Origin: F23-D06 sp963620035
GTDB taxonomy: Bacteria > Bacteroidota > Bacteroidia > Bacteroidales > WCHB1-69
Reading direction: 5' to 3'
Assembly (NCBI GenBank): GCA_963620035.1
Contig: CAVEXN010000029.1
Coordinates: 1-28,350, forward strand
Length of the DNA stretch: 28,350 nucleotides
Numbering within the stretch: the first letter of the stretch is position 1; each line of letters opens with the position of its first letter. The notes beneath the pieces are model-generated. The model did no database searches, was not told where the DNA came from, and saw only the letters and a program-made list of their open reading frames with translations. A program made the position numbers and the translations under genes. This document shows, in pieces, positions 16,291-24,137 of the stretch.

Positions 16291-18195
16291 TCAATCATAG
16301 AATTTCCAAACAATGCCTAATTGGAGATTCTGCCCTTGCATAGGGTAGGATGGTGTGGTCAGATAGTTGTATCCGACAAACCCTGCCAGCAGGTTTCCGC
16401 CTCTGATGAAGAATGAGATTCTCTCGATTTTGAAGGTGAGGTTCAGGTCAAAATAGACGAAATTGCCGGTTTTCGTATCGGTCTGGCGGTAAAACTGGTG
16501 GATGATGGGATTGTATCCGTCGGCATAGAAGCGTGTGTTGTACATCAGGTCGCCGCCGATTTCGATATGCATACGGTTTTTGAATATGCGGAAGCGACCG
16601 GCGGTCTTGAGTTTTCCGGCGAACAGCGGCACGGCGATGGAGGCATGTGTGGAATGCTGCAGCGAGACGTTTGCTTCAATCGAAAAATGCTTGAGGTGCA
16701 GCGGGGCCGTCAGGTTGAGTTGTACCACATTGACCGTCTTGTCACTTAGTGCGGGATTAAAGCTGTCGTCAATGTAGAGGTATTGCCCCATCATGAAGTA
16801 ACTGAAACTCGCCTTGCAGTCAAAGATGGTATAGAACGCACTTAGTTTCAGGTTGTTCTGCTTTTTCCAATGGTTTTCCCAATGATTGTTGTTCCCGAAG
16901 TAGCAGGTGTAGAAATAGTCGGGCGCCACCCGGTAGAAGTCGGCTTCGAGGCCGATATAGTGGCGATGTTTGCGGTTGATGGCAAAGGTGGCGGCGGCAT
17001 TGGCGATGGCATCCAGATGGTTGTAGCCGAAAAAGGCGTATGAGATGCTGCCGTGCAGATCCCAGAACTTGAAAAGCCGGATGCGGGTGCGCGCAAACAA
17101 CGCCATAGAGGTGCTGAAGAGACGGGGTTCGTACGCATTGACGAACTCCAACCTTGCGCCGGCGGCAAAACGGAGAAAGTTGTTGCGGTCACTGACACTG
17201 GCGAATGGTTCGTAGTTGGACCACTGCAAGGTGTTGATGACGTTGTAATACTGCAGCGTGTCGTGCGTGGTGTCTGTGTTGATGTAGTATTGGTTCCGGT
17301 AAAAGTCGTTGTTCAAGTTATAGTCGTAAAAGACACTTTTGGCGTGTTTGAACTGGAATGAGTGCGTGAATGTGCCGAAATAGTGGTCTTTCTTGTTGCG
17401 GATGCTTACATATTGTTGAAACAGAACGTCGTGGGTGTTGATGGTCGAGGTTGCGCGGTCAAACAGCACCTCAAAGCCGTTCAGCTTGTTGATGATGTTG
17501 GTGTCGCCGGCCCCGATGGCGGCAAAATCGTATTGGTTTTTCAAACCGCCGTTTTCAGAAAGCTTGCCGTGATTCAGAATGTAGGAGAGCGAAATACCAT
17601 ACACTTTCTTCGGGGAGGTGTAGCGGAAGATGCCGTCCAATACCAGCATATTCGATTCCTGGTGGATGAAATAGCCTCCATTGCCGTATGCGAACATGTC
17701 TACGACAAGGTCGCAGTTCTTGATTTTCTGTGCATGGGTCGCTGTGAAATTGTGCTCCGACTCGAGCCCGTAGGTGTAGGCGAGCCTCGTGTAGGAGGTC
17801 TCTGCATTGTAGAAACGCAAATCCGACTGTTCCTTGAACAGGAGCGGGTAGGGTAAACGGATCATCGTGAATCCGGGCCCTTTCCGGTAGTCGAAAACCA
17901 TACTCTTGTGTGCTTGAGCGTTGATGCCCAAGGTCTGGTAAATGTTCCGGGTCGAGAGCAGCGGGTTGAAGTTGGAATGGGAGAAAGTGGTGGTGTCTAT
18001 CAGTCCGTAGGTGACGGGGTAGAAGAAAGTACCCGGCAGTTGCGTGCTATAGACGGGCATATAGGCGGGCGATATGGCCATGGCCGAATCGATGGTGCGG
18101 TGCGTCGGGCTGTTCTCTTGTGCATGCAGCACGCTGGCGGCAAACAGGAACGCCGGCAGCAAGGACATTATGTATGTTTTTGATCTGCAAACCAT
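16291..18195 (-). CDS. Putative porin, outer-membrane beta-barrel (Bacteroidota Porin_10-like)
   Basis: The 634-residue protein starts with a signal peptide (basic MVCRSKTY, hydrophobic IMSLLPAFLFAASV, cleavage after HAQ). The rest is rich in alternating aromatic and polar strands (for example FYNAETSYTRLAYTYG, LNLTAPLHLKHFSIEANVSL), typical of a large outer-membrane barrel. It resembles Bacteroidota proteins annotated putative porin. No TonB box or plug domain is visible, so it is not an obvious SusC-type receptor. I placed the start at ATG 18195; an upstream in-frame ATG (18273) would precede the predicted transcription start and lacks signal-peptide logic. It appears to head the fumC-malic enzyme-kinase operon. 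Confidence 0.82.
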   Translation of the reverse strand: MVCRSKTYIMSLLPAFLFAASVLHAQENSPTHRTIDSAMAISPAYMPVYSTQLPGTFFYPVTYGLIDTTTFSHSNFNPLLSTRNIYQTLGINAQAHKSMVFDYRKGPGFTMIRLPYPLLFKEQSDLRFYNAETSYTRLAYTYGLESEHNFTATHAQKIKNCDLVVDMFAYGNGGYFIHQESNMLVLDGIFRYTSPKKVYGISLSYILNHGKLSENGGLKNQYDFAAIGAGDTNIINKLNGFEVLFDRATSTINTHDVLFQQYVSIRNKKDHYFGTFTHSFQFKHAKSVFYDYNLNNDFYRNQYYINTDTTHDTLQYYNVINTLQWSNYEPFASVSDRNNFLRFAAGARLEFVNAYEPRLFSTSMALFARTRIRLFKFWDLHGSISYAFFGYNHLDAIANAAATFAINRKHRHYIGLEADFYRVAPDYFYTCYFGNNNHWENHWKKQNNLKLSAFYTIFDCKASFSYFMMGQYLYIDDSFNPALSDKTVNVVQLNLTAPLHLKHFSIEANVSLQHSTHASIAVPLFAGKLKTAGRFRIFKNRMHIEIGGDLMYNTRFYADGYNPIIHQFYRQTDTKTGNFVYFDLNLTFKIERISFFIRGGNLLAGFVGYNYLTTPSYPMQGQNLQLGIVWKFYD

Positions 18196-18227
18196 TAGAA
18201 CAAGACTGCGTTTTTTGTTGAAGCGTG

Positions 18228-18235
18228 CAAATATA
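18228..18235 (-). promoter_or_regulatory. -7 element TATATTTG for porin-fumC operon
   Basis: Read on the minus strand, TATATTTG matches the Bacteroidota -7 consensus and lies 32 bases before the porin ATG. No good -33 TTTG is seen at the usual spacing. It lies between the fab operon terminator and the porin gene. Confidence 0.45.
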
Positions 18236-18291
18236 GTATAAAAGTTGCAATCAGTAGCCCGCCCTGATGTCATTCCTCATTAGCGAATCCG

Positions 18292-18330
18292 ATAAAAAAG
18301 GAGAAACCGGACAGTTGTCCGGTTTCTCCG
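18292..18330 (-). terminator. Intrinsic terminator of the fab operon
   Basis: A perfect 14-base inverted repeat (arms 18300-18313 and 18316-18329; core GGAGAAACCGGACA) is followed on the minus strand by six T residues (complement of A run 18294-18299). It lies just after the fabD stop, with the hairpin then U-tract order correct only for minus-strand transcription. In RNA the innermost pairs would open to give a workable loop. Confidence 0.85.
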
Positions 18331-18358
18331 TGGAGATTTCAGACGCAGTGCAGTACAC

Positions 18359-19258
18359 TTATGCGGGCTTCACTTCGCCGCACGAGGAGGCCGTAACCGT
18401 GGCGTCGATGCGCTTGATGAGATTCTGCAACGTCTCGCCGGGACCGAACTCTACAAAGTTGGCGGCGCAGTCGGCAATCATGTTGCGCACGGTCTGTGTC
18501 CACAGCACCGGAGCGGTAAGTTGACGCAGCAGGTTGTCTTTGATGACGTCAGGGTCTGATGAGGGACTTGCCGACACGTTCTGGTAGATGGGGCAGGCGG
18601 GCACGTGAAACTCGCACTGATGTATGGCTGCGGCAAGTTCTTCCTGTGCGGGCTGCATCAGCGGGGAGTGGAAAGCCCCGCCCACGTTCAGCATCTTGAC
18701 ATGCTTGGCGCCGGCTTCTTTCAGCAGTTGCGCGGCTTTCTCCAGCCCCGGCAACGTGCCCGAGATGACCGTCTGCAAAGGGCTGTTGAAATTGGCGGCC
18801 ACAACGGTCTCGTCGGTTATGCTGTTGCACACTTTCTCAATGGCTTCCGCATCAAATTTCAGCACTACGGCCATACCTGACGGTGCGATGCGGCAGGCTT
18901 CCTGCATGGCAACGGCACGCTTTTCGACTAGACGCAAGGCATCGTCGAACGACAGTGCCCTGTTGACGGCCAAGGCAGTATATTCCCCTAACGAATGCCC
19001 GGCCACCATGTCCGGTTCGATGTCGTTGCCCCGGCACAGGTAGGAGATGTAGGAGTGCAGGAACACCGCCGGCTGTGTGATGTCGGTCTTCTTGAGTTCC
19101 TCTTCAGTGCCGTCAAACATCACTTCAGACAATGAGTAGCCTAAGATCTTGTCGGCGAGGGCGAAATGCTCCCGCGCAACAGGATGTTGGTCGTACAGCG
19201 CTTTGCCCATGCCGGAGAACTGCGCTCCCTGTCCGGGGAAAACGTAAGCGTTCTTCAT
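18359..19258 (-). CDS. fabD: Malonyl-CoA:ACP transacylase
   Basis: The 299-residue protein has FPGQGAQFSGMG at the N-terminus, the active-site GHSLGEY (nucleophile S89) and GAFHSPLM (catalytic H197), followed by the C-terminal FVEFGPGETL. It transfers the malonyl group from malonyl-CoA to acyl carrier protein to feed fatty-acid elongation. Length is typical. It is the last gene of the fab operon, beginning 3 bases after the acpP stop, and is followed by a strong terminator. The C-terminal extension (TASSCGEVKPA) is short and unremarkable. Confidence 0.96.
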   Translation of the reverse strand: MKNAYVFPGQGAQFSGMGKALYDQHPVAREHFALADKILGYSLSEVMFDGTEEELKKTDITQPAVFLHSYISYLCRGNDIEPDMVAGHSLGEYTALAVNRALSFDDALRLVEKRAVAMQEACRIAPSGMAVVLKFDAEAIEKVCNSITDETVVAANFNSPLQTVISGTLPGLEKAAQLLKEAGAKHVKMLNVGGAFHSPLMQPAQEELAAAIHQCEFHVPACPIYQNVSASPSSDPDVIKDNLLRQLTAPVLWTQTVRNMIADCAANFVEFGPGETLQNLIKRIDATVTASSCGEVKPA

Positions 19259-19261
19259 GCT

Positions 19262-19507
19262 TTAGGCCGTTTTGTTGAGGGCGTTCTCGAGGTATGTGAT
19301 GGCGTCCCCTACAGTCTTGATCTTTTCGGCGTCGCTTTCGGCGATGCTGATGCCGAAGTTGTTTTCCAACTCCATGATGATTTCTACAGTGTCAAGGGAG
19401 TCTGCGCCAAGGTCGTTCACAAAACTCTTGTCGGGCGTGATGGCATCGGCATCAATGCTGAGTTTGTTGGCGATGATCTCTTTGGTCTTTTCTGCGATGT
19501 TTTCCAT
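19262..19507 (-). CDS. acpP: Acyl carrier protein
   Basis: The 81-residue acidic protein has the phosphopantetheine attachment motif LGADSLD with S37, followed by the conserved helix TVEIIMELENNFGI. It carries growing acyl chains between enzymes of type II fatty-acid synthesis. Size and spacing of the motif are standard, and the ATG at 19507 is the only sensible start. It sits between fabG and fabD with a 3 bp gap to the latter. Confidence 0.96.
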   Translation of the reverse strand: MENIAEKTKEIIANKLSIDADAITPDKSFVNDLGADSLDTVEIIMELENNFGISIAESDAEKIKTVGDAITYLENALNKTA

Positions 19508-19561
19508 TTTCTTTTCTGTTTTTATTATTTGATTTATGAATTAAAGGCTGAAGAGGTGCTG

Positions 19562-20308
19562 TCAGAGGCTCAATCCGCCGTCGCAGCAGATGACCTGACC
19601 GCTGATGTACCCTGCCAGGTCGGAGGCGAGGAAAAGCGCGGTGCGGGCCACGTCAAGCGGTGTGCCGCCCCGGCGGAGGGGGATGTTCCGGATCCATGCT
19701 TCGCGCACTTCCTCGTCAAGTTTCCGCGTCATGTCGGTCTCGATGTAGCCCGGGGCCACGGCGTTGCAGCGGATGTTCCGCGAGCCTATTTCCTTGGTCA
19801 TCGATTTGGTGAAGCCGATGATGCCGGCTTTTGAGGCCGAATAGTTGCTCTGCCCGGCATTCCCGTTGATTCCGACGATGGAACTGATGTTGATGATGGA
19901 CCCGTTGCGCTGTTTCATCATCGCCGGCGTCAAGGCCTTGGTGTAATTATACACTGACTTGAGGTTTGTGTTGATGACGGCATCCCAGTCGCCCGGCGAC
20001 ATGCGCAGGAGCAGACAGTCGCGTGTGATGCCTGCATTGTTGACCAGGATGTCGATAGTGCCGTAGATTTTCAGCGCTTCTGTCACCACGTTTGATGCCT
20101 CGTCGAAAGAGGTGGCGTCGGCGGCGAAGAAAGAGACCTCGGTGCCGTATTGCTTGAGTTCCTCGAGGGTGCTTTGGCTGCGTTCGTCGTCGCGGAGGTC
20201 GGTGAAGATGATGTTGGCACCGTTCTGTGCGAAAAGGGTGGCGATGCACTTGCCGATGCCTTGTGCCGCTCCGGTGATCAGCGCGGTTTTATTCTCTAAA
20301 AGATTCAT
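19562..20308 (-). CDS. fabG: 3-oxoacyl-ACP reductase
   Basis: The 248-residue SDR has TGAAQGIG (13-19, NADPH binding), NNAG (90-93), the active-site Ser in ISSIVG (S143), YSASK (Y156/K160) and a C-terminal GYISGQVICCDGGLSL typical of FabG. It reduces 3-ketoacyl-ACP to 3-hydroxyacyl-ACP. The position between the dehydratase and acyl carrier protein genes supports the fatty-acid role over other SDR functions. Confidence 0.95.
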   Translation of the reverse strand: MNLLENKTALITGAAQGIGKCIATLFAQNGANIIFTDLRDDERSQSTLEELKQYGTEVSFFAADATSFDEASNVVTEALKIYGTIDILVNNAGITRDCLLLRMSPGDWDAVINTNLKSVYNYTKALTPAMMKQRNGSIINISSIVGINGNAGQSNYSASKAGIIGFTKSMTKEIGSRNIRCNAVAPGYIETDMTRKLDEEVREAWIRNIPLRRGGTPLDVARTALFLASDLAGYISGQVICCDGGLSL

Positions 20309-20329
20309 AATAGTCGCTATTTAAGATTG

Positions 20330-20764
20330 TTATTTTGAAAATTGAAGATTGTCGTTGTCCACCAGCACGAAAGTAAGATTCCCTTTGGTGCAGAGTTGCC
20401 CGCCGATGGTCATCGAGGCTTCGATGAAGAACATCAGGCCGCGCCTTTGCGTTATTTTGGCCTTTATTTCCAGCAAGTCGCCGGGACGGGCTTGTTTCTT
20501 GAACCTTACGTTGTCGAAGCCGCCGTAGAAAGGCGTTCGTCCGATAAGTTCTTCTTTTATGAGGAGGCAGCACGACTGTGCCATGATTTCGCAAAGGATT
20601 ACGCCGGGGACCACGGGGAAGCCAGGAAAGTGTCCCTGAAGGAAGAACTCGTCACCGCGTACGCGGTAGGTGGCATGTACGTATTCGCCTTCCAGTTTGA
20701 CCTCATCCACGAGCAGCATCGGCTCGCGGTGCGGCAGATATTGTTTTATTTCTTCTCTGTTCAT
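20330..20764 (-). CDS. fabZ: 3-hydroxyacyl-ACP dehydratase, FabZ-like
   Basis: The 144-residue hotdog-fold protein starts MNREEIKQYLPHREPMLLVD and contains the active-site segment GHFPGFPVVPGVILCEIMAQ with catalytic H45 and E59. It dehydrates 3-hydroxyacyl-ACP to trans-2-enoyl-ACP. The ATG at 20764 is preferred over an in-frame TTG six bases upstream. The usual FabZ HFPxxPxMPG is HFPGFPVVPG here, a minor variation. It sits 45 bp after fabF and 21 bp before fabG. Confidence 0.9.
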   Translation of the reverse strand: MNREEIKQYLPHREPMLLVDEVKLEGEYVHATYRVRGDEFFLQGHFPGFPVVPGVILCEIMAQSCCLLIKEELIGRTPFYGGFDNVRFKKQARPGDLLEIKAKITQRRGLMFFIEASMTIGGQLCTKGNLTFVLVDNDNLQFSK

Positions 20765-20809
20765 TGTCAATAGTGTTAAAATATGAATTCCGGTTGATGA
20801 ATGGTAATG

Positions 20810-22045
20810 TTATTGTTCAAATTTCCGTAGCACCACGCAACTGTTCTGACCGCCGAACCCGAAAGAGTTGGAGATGGCGATGTTGACATCGGCGCGGCGT
20901 GCCGTGTTGGGCACATAGTCGAGGTCGCAGTCGGGGTCTGGCTCATTGAGGTTGATGGTAGGCGGGATGACTCCGTTGTAGAGGGTGAGCGCCGTGGCAA
21001 CCAGTTCCGCGCCGCCGGCAGCGCCGAGCATGTGGCCGAGCATCGACTTGTTGGAGCTGACGGGCACTTTGTAGGCATCGGTCGCGCCGAGGGATATTTT
21101 GATGGCTTGTGTTTCCGACTTGTCGTTCAGCGGGGTGCCGGTACCATGCGCGTTGACGTACAGCGAGTCGCGGCTGCTGTCGTAGCCGGCCTCTTTCAGG
21201 GCCAGTTCCATGGCTTTGGCGGCGCACTTGCCGTCAGGGCGCGGGGCGGTGTAGTGGTAGGCATCGCAGGTGTTGCCGAAGCCGACAACCTCCGCATAGA
21301 CCTTGGCGTGGCGCGCCACTGCATGTTCGTACGCTTCAAGGATTACCACGCCGGAACCTTCTCCGATGACGAAGCCTTGCCTGCGCTTGTCAAACGGGAG
21401 CGAGGCACTTTGCGGGTCGCTCTCGCGGGTCAGGGCCTTGCAGTTGTAGAACCCTCCGATAGCGATAGGGGTAATGGCCGCTTCCGCACCGCCGGCGATG
21501 ATGGCGTCGGCATAGCCGTTGCGGATGCAGTGGAAGGCTTCGCCTATGGAGTGCGTGCCGGTGGCGCAGGCCGTGACTATGGGAAGGCAAGGTCCCTCCG
21601 CATGGTGAACGATGGCGATGTTGCCCGCCGCGATGTTGGATATCATCATAGGTATGAACAAGGGCGAAACACGTCCCGGACCCTCAGCAAGCATTCTGGT
21701 GTGCTCGCTGTGGAAAGTCTGTATGCCGCCCACGCCGGAGCCGATGTAAACGCCCAGCCTTTCAGGTTCTATGGTCAGTTGGCTGTCTGTCATGGCCTGC
21801 TGTGCCGCGGCCAGGGCAAACTGCGCATAGCGGTCAGAACGGCGCGCAATGTCTTTCTGCACGCCATAGTCTTCAGCCTTGAAGTCTGCGACCTCGCCGC
21901 CGATCTTCACGGGCAGGTCGTCGGTGGGGATACGGGTGATCTCGCGTATGCCGCAGACCCCTTTCGTCAGGTTGTCCCAATAAGACGGAAGGTCTTTTCC
22001 GACAGGGGATATGATGCCCATGCCTGTAATCACTACTCTTCTCAT
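20810..22045 (-). CDS. fabF: Beta-ketoacyl-ACP synthase II
   Basis: The 411-residue condensing enzyme has the Cys-His-His triad: C160 in VTACATG, H300 in NAHGTGTP and H338 in KSMLGHMLGAAGG. It begins RRVVITGMGIISPVG and ends FGFGGQNSCVVLRKF, both standard for FabF. It elongates acyl-ACP by two carbons with malonyl-ACP. Because all three active-site residues are present, it should be an active elongating synthase and not a chain-length factor. Confidence 0.96.
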   Translation of the reverse strand: MRRVVITGMGIISPVGKDLPSYWDNLTKGVCGIREITRIPTDDLPVKIGGEVADFKAEDYGVQKDIARRSDRYAQFALAAAQQAMTDSQLTIEPERLGVYIGSGVGGIQTFHSEHTRMLAEGPGRVSPLFIPMMISNIAAGNIAIVHHAEGPCLPIVTACATGTHSIGEAFHCIRNGYADAIIAGGAEAAITPIAIGGFYNCKALTRESDPQSASLPFDKRRQGFVIGEGSGVVILEAYEHAVARHAKVYAEVVGFGNTCDAYHYTAPRPDGKCAAKAMELALKEAGYDSSRDSLYVNAHGTGTPLNDKSETQAIKISLGATDAYKVPVSSNKSMLGHMLGAAGGAELVATALTLYNGVIPPTINLNEPDPDCDLDYVPNTARRADVNIAISNSFGFGGQNSCVVLRKFEQ

Positions 22046-22096
22046 TCTTCAGTATTTGAAAATTGTTATTGTAAAAGTTGTTTTTCTCTTTTGATG

Positions 22097-23047
22097 TTAT
22101 GCGCGCTGCATCACACACGCCCCAGATACGAAACCTGCACCGAAAGCGCTCAGCACGAGGATGTCACCCGTCTTGACCTCCCCGTTTTTGTACAGCTCGT
22201 CAATGAGGATGGGGATGCTGGCCGACGAAGTGTTGCCGTAACGGTCAAGATTGAGGGGAAACTGTCCGTTTTCTGCCCCGATGTTGTGCTTTATCGATTC
22301 TATGATGCGGGCATTGGCCTGATGCAGCAGGAACCAGTTCACGTCTTTAACATCGACATGGGCTTCGTCAAGTACAACCTGCACGTCTTTGGTAGAGGCC
22401 TTGACTGCCATCTTGAACACGTCGCGTCCTTTCATCACCAGCGGGTTGTAGGCTTCCGTGTCTTCGTCGTAAGGGGTCTTCTCCATCTTGCGGCGGTAGT
22501 AGAGCACGTCGTATTTCGAGGAGGTGGTGAGCCGGATTGACTTCAGTTCGTTGCCGTGCGTCAGCACTACCGCACCGGCGCCGTCGCCGAAAAGCACGGA
22601 GGTGTCGCGCTCGTGCCAGTTGCAGAATTTGGTGGGCTCCTCGGCACACACAATCAGGATACGGTCGGCTTTCTTGGTCTGGAGAAACGACTCGGCAATC
22701 TGCAGGGCGTAGATGAAACCCGCACAGGCCCCGTTCAAGTCAATGCAGGGACACGTGGCGCCAATCTCACCTTGCACGATGCAACTCATGGCCGGCGTGA
22801 TGAAGTTGTTCGCCACGTTTGAGCAAATGATGAAGTCCAGTTCCGACGGCTCAATGCCGGCATCGGCTATCGCCGACTTGCACGACTTGACGGCAAGGTC
22901 AATAAGGTTCTCATTTGATATTATGCGCCTCTCGTGTATGCCCGTGCGCGTGGCGATCCACTCGTCGTTGGTGTCCAAAATCTGCGAAAGCATTTCGTTG
23001 CTGATGACTTTCTGCGGCAAGGCACTTCCTGTTCCTATGATTTTCAT
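22097..23047 (-). CDS. fabH: Beta-ketoacyl-ACP synthase III
   Basis: The 316-residue protein has the FabH triad: C108 in LNGACAGF, H242 in LLHQANARI and N272 in YGNTSSAS, with the conserved DEWIATRTGIHERR and GDGAGAVVL. It starts fatty-acid synthesis by condensing an acyl-CoA with malonyl-ACP; in Bacteroidota branched primers are common. It is the first gene of the fab operon. Its promoter region contains the direct repeat described separately. The ATG at 23047 gives a normal N-terminus. Confidence 0.95.
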   Translation of the reverse strand: MKIIGTGSALPQKVISNEMLSQILDTNDEWIATRTGIHERRIISNENLIDLAVKSCKSAIADAGIEPSELDFIICSNVANNFITPAMSCIVQGEIGATCPCIDLNGACAGFIYALQIAESFLQTKKADRILIVCAEEPTKFCNWHERDTSVLFGDGAGAVVLTHGNELKSIRLTTSSKYDVLYYRRKMEKTPYDEDTEAYNPLVMKGRDVFKMAVKASTKDVQVVLDEAHVDVKDVNWFLLHQANARIIESIKHNIGAENGQFPLNLDRYGNTSSASIPILIDELYKNGEVKTGDILVLSAFGAGFVSGACVMQRA

Positions 23048-23069
23048 ATAACTTAAAATTATTTAGCAA

Positions 23070-23109
23070 GCAAAACAACAAAATATTTTTTGGCGTGCAA
23101 AACAACAAA
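23070..23109. repeat. 13-bp direct repeat pair in fabH promoter region (candidate operator)
   Basis: The sequence GCAAAACAACAAA occurs at 23070-23082 and again at 23097-23109 in the same orientation, 27 bases start to start. The copies overlap the presumed -7 and -33 positions of the fabH promoter. They sit between fabH and the divergent LytTR regulator, which makes a regulatory site plausible. LytTR proteins typically bind paired direct repeats. Confidence 0.5.
23079..23109 (-). promoter_or_regulatory. Presumed fabH promoter
   Basis: On the minus strand, TTTG (complement of 23106-23109) and TATTTTG (complement of 23079-23085) are separated by 20 bases. The overall span of 31 bases equals that of the TTTG-N19-TAnnTTTG consensus, but the -7 element is one base short. 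The fabH ATG lies 31 bases downstream. Confidence 0.4.
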
Positions 23110-23210
23110 TAATAGTTTTTTCAAGCGCCTGAAAGTGATTGATAATCATTATAATGTGGCGGAAGTTCCTTATTGTTGGCGAAATTGCGGATAGTGGGCG
23201 GGCAATTCAT

Positions 23211-23243
23211 TTTGCATTTCCGCCCTCTTTTTTTGTATTTTTG
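23211..23243 (+). promoter_or_regulatory. Promoter of the LytTR regulator
   Basis: TTTG at 23211-23214 and TATTTTTG at 23236-23243 match the Bacteroidota -33 and -7 elements with 21 bases between them, two more than ideal. The regulator ATG is at 23274, allowing a leader of about 25 bases. Confidence 0.5.
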
Positions 23244-23273
23244 CCGCCTGGATATTGAAACAGAAAAACAGAG

Positions 23274-24137
23274 ATGAAGACCCCTGAATTTTTGACGAAC
23301 AAAAAAAGGATAATTCAGTTTATCTGCTCTGTCGCCGTCTTTTCCACGTTGTTCATTCTTATATATAAACCTATCGGGGTTATGAGATTCTTCTCCTTGC
23401 CTGATTCTCGACTGTCGTTGATGTCCTACACGGCCGTGGTCGTGGCCATCGGTTTCGTGATTCTTATTGCAAGCCGTTTTCTGCTGTACCGCGTACTGCG
23501 CAGAAGACACGTGGATATTGACTACCTGATATTGTGGCTGATAGCAGAGATTTTCTTTCTTTCTCTTTCACTTGCTTTTTTTTCTTATTTCGTCAATACG
23601 GAACACGATATCAAATTCCTGGATTTGCTGGTCCGTATCAGTGCCAGTGTCGTGGGCATCCTCGCTATCCCCTATGTGATTTCCGTGATGGGCTTTATGC
23701 TGAAAGAAAAAGAACGCGAACTGCAATACTATACGATGAAGAATAATAATGCCGGGAACCCAGTCACCGGCATTACGAATTTTCATGACAAAAGCGGAAA
23801 GTTCGCTATTTCCATCAAGAACGAAGACCTGCTCTATCTGGAGTCGGCAGACAATTATGTCAAGATTCATTATCTCAACAATGATGAGGTCTGCCAATAT
23901 CTTTTACGGAATACGCTCAAGAACGTGGAGGAGGAGTATGCTTCCGCCGGGCTGGTCCGATGCCACCGTTTCTATCTGGTGAACATGCACAAGGTCAAGA
24001 TTGTCAGAAAACTGAAAGGCATTCTGGTGCTTGAGTTCACCGACTTGGCCAAGTCGGTGCCCGTTTCCAAAACCTATATCAGTTCGATAATCGATATCTT
24101 GGCAAGGTCGGATCAGCATAACGAGAAGTCCGATTAG
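23274..24137 (+). CDS. Membrane-anchored LytTR-family transcription regulator
   Basis: The 287-residue protein has four predicted transmembrane helices (~14-32, 48-72, 84-105, 118-140), a short polar linker containing KEKERELQYY, and a C-terminal LytTR DNA-binding domain (~172-278) with LLYLESADNYVKIHY, LKNVEEEY and RCHRFYLVNMHKVKIV. No kinase or receiver domain is present, so it probably senses the membrane directly and regulates nearby genes. It is divergent from fabH with 226 bp between, which suggests control of the fab operon, possibly in response to membrane state. The last bases overlap the acyl-CoA dehydrogenase stop on the other strand by 4. Confidence 0.88.
   Translation: MKTPEFLTNKKRIIQFICSVAVFSTLFILIYKPIGVMRFFSLPDSRLSLMSYTAVVVAIGFVILIASRFLLYRVLRRRHVDIDYLILWLIAEIFFLSLSLAFFSYFVNTEHDIKFLDLLVRISASVVGILAIPYVISVMGFMLKEKERELQYYTMKNNNAGNPVTGITNFHDKSGKFAISIKNEDLLYLESADNYVKIHYLNNDEVCQYLLRNTLKNVEEEYASAGLVRCHRFYLVNMHKVKIVRKLKGILVLEFTDLAKSVPVSKTYISSIIDILARSDQHNEKSD

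Noticed and set aside
18196..18273. An upstream start for the porin at 18273
   Set aside because: It precedes the predicted -7 element at 18228-18235 and would bury the signal peptide behind 26 residues.
21032..22540. A 502-codon open frame on the plus strand
   Set aside because: Antisense to fabF and fabH, whose catalytic motifs are intact; no domain pattern is visible in the antisense product.
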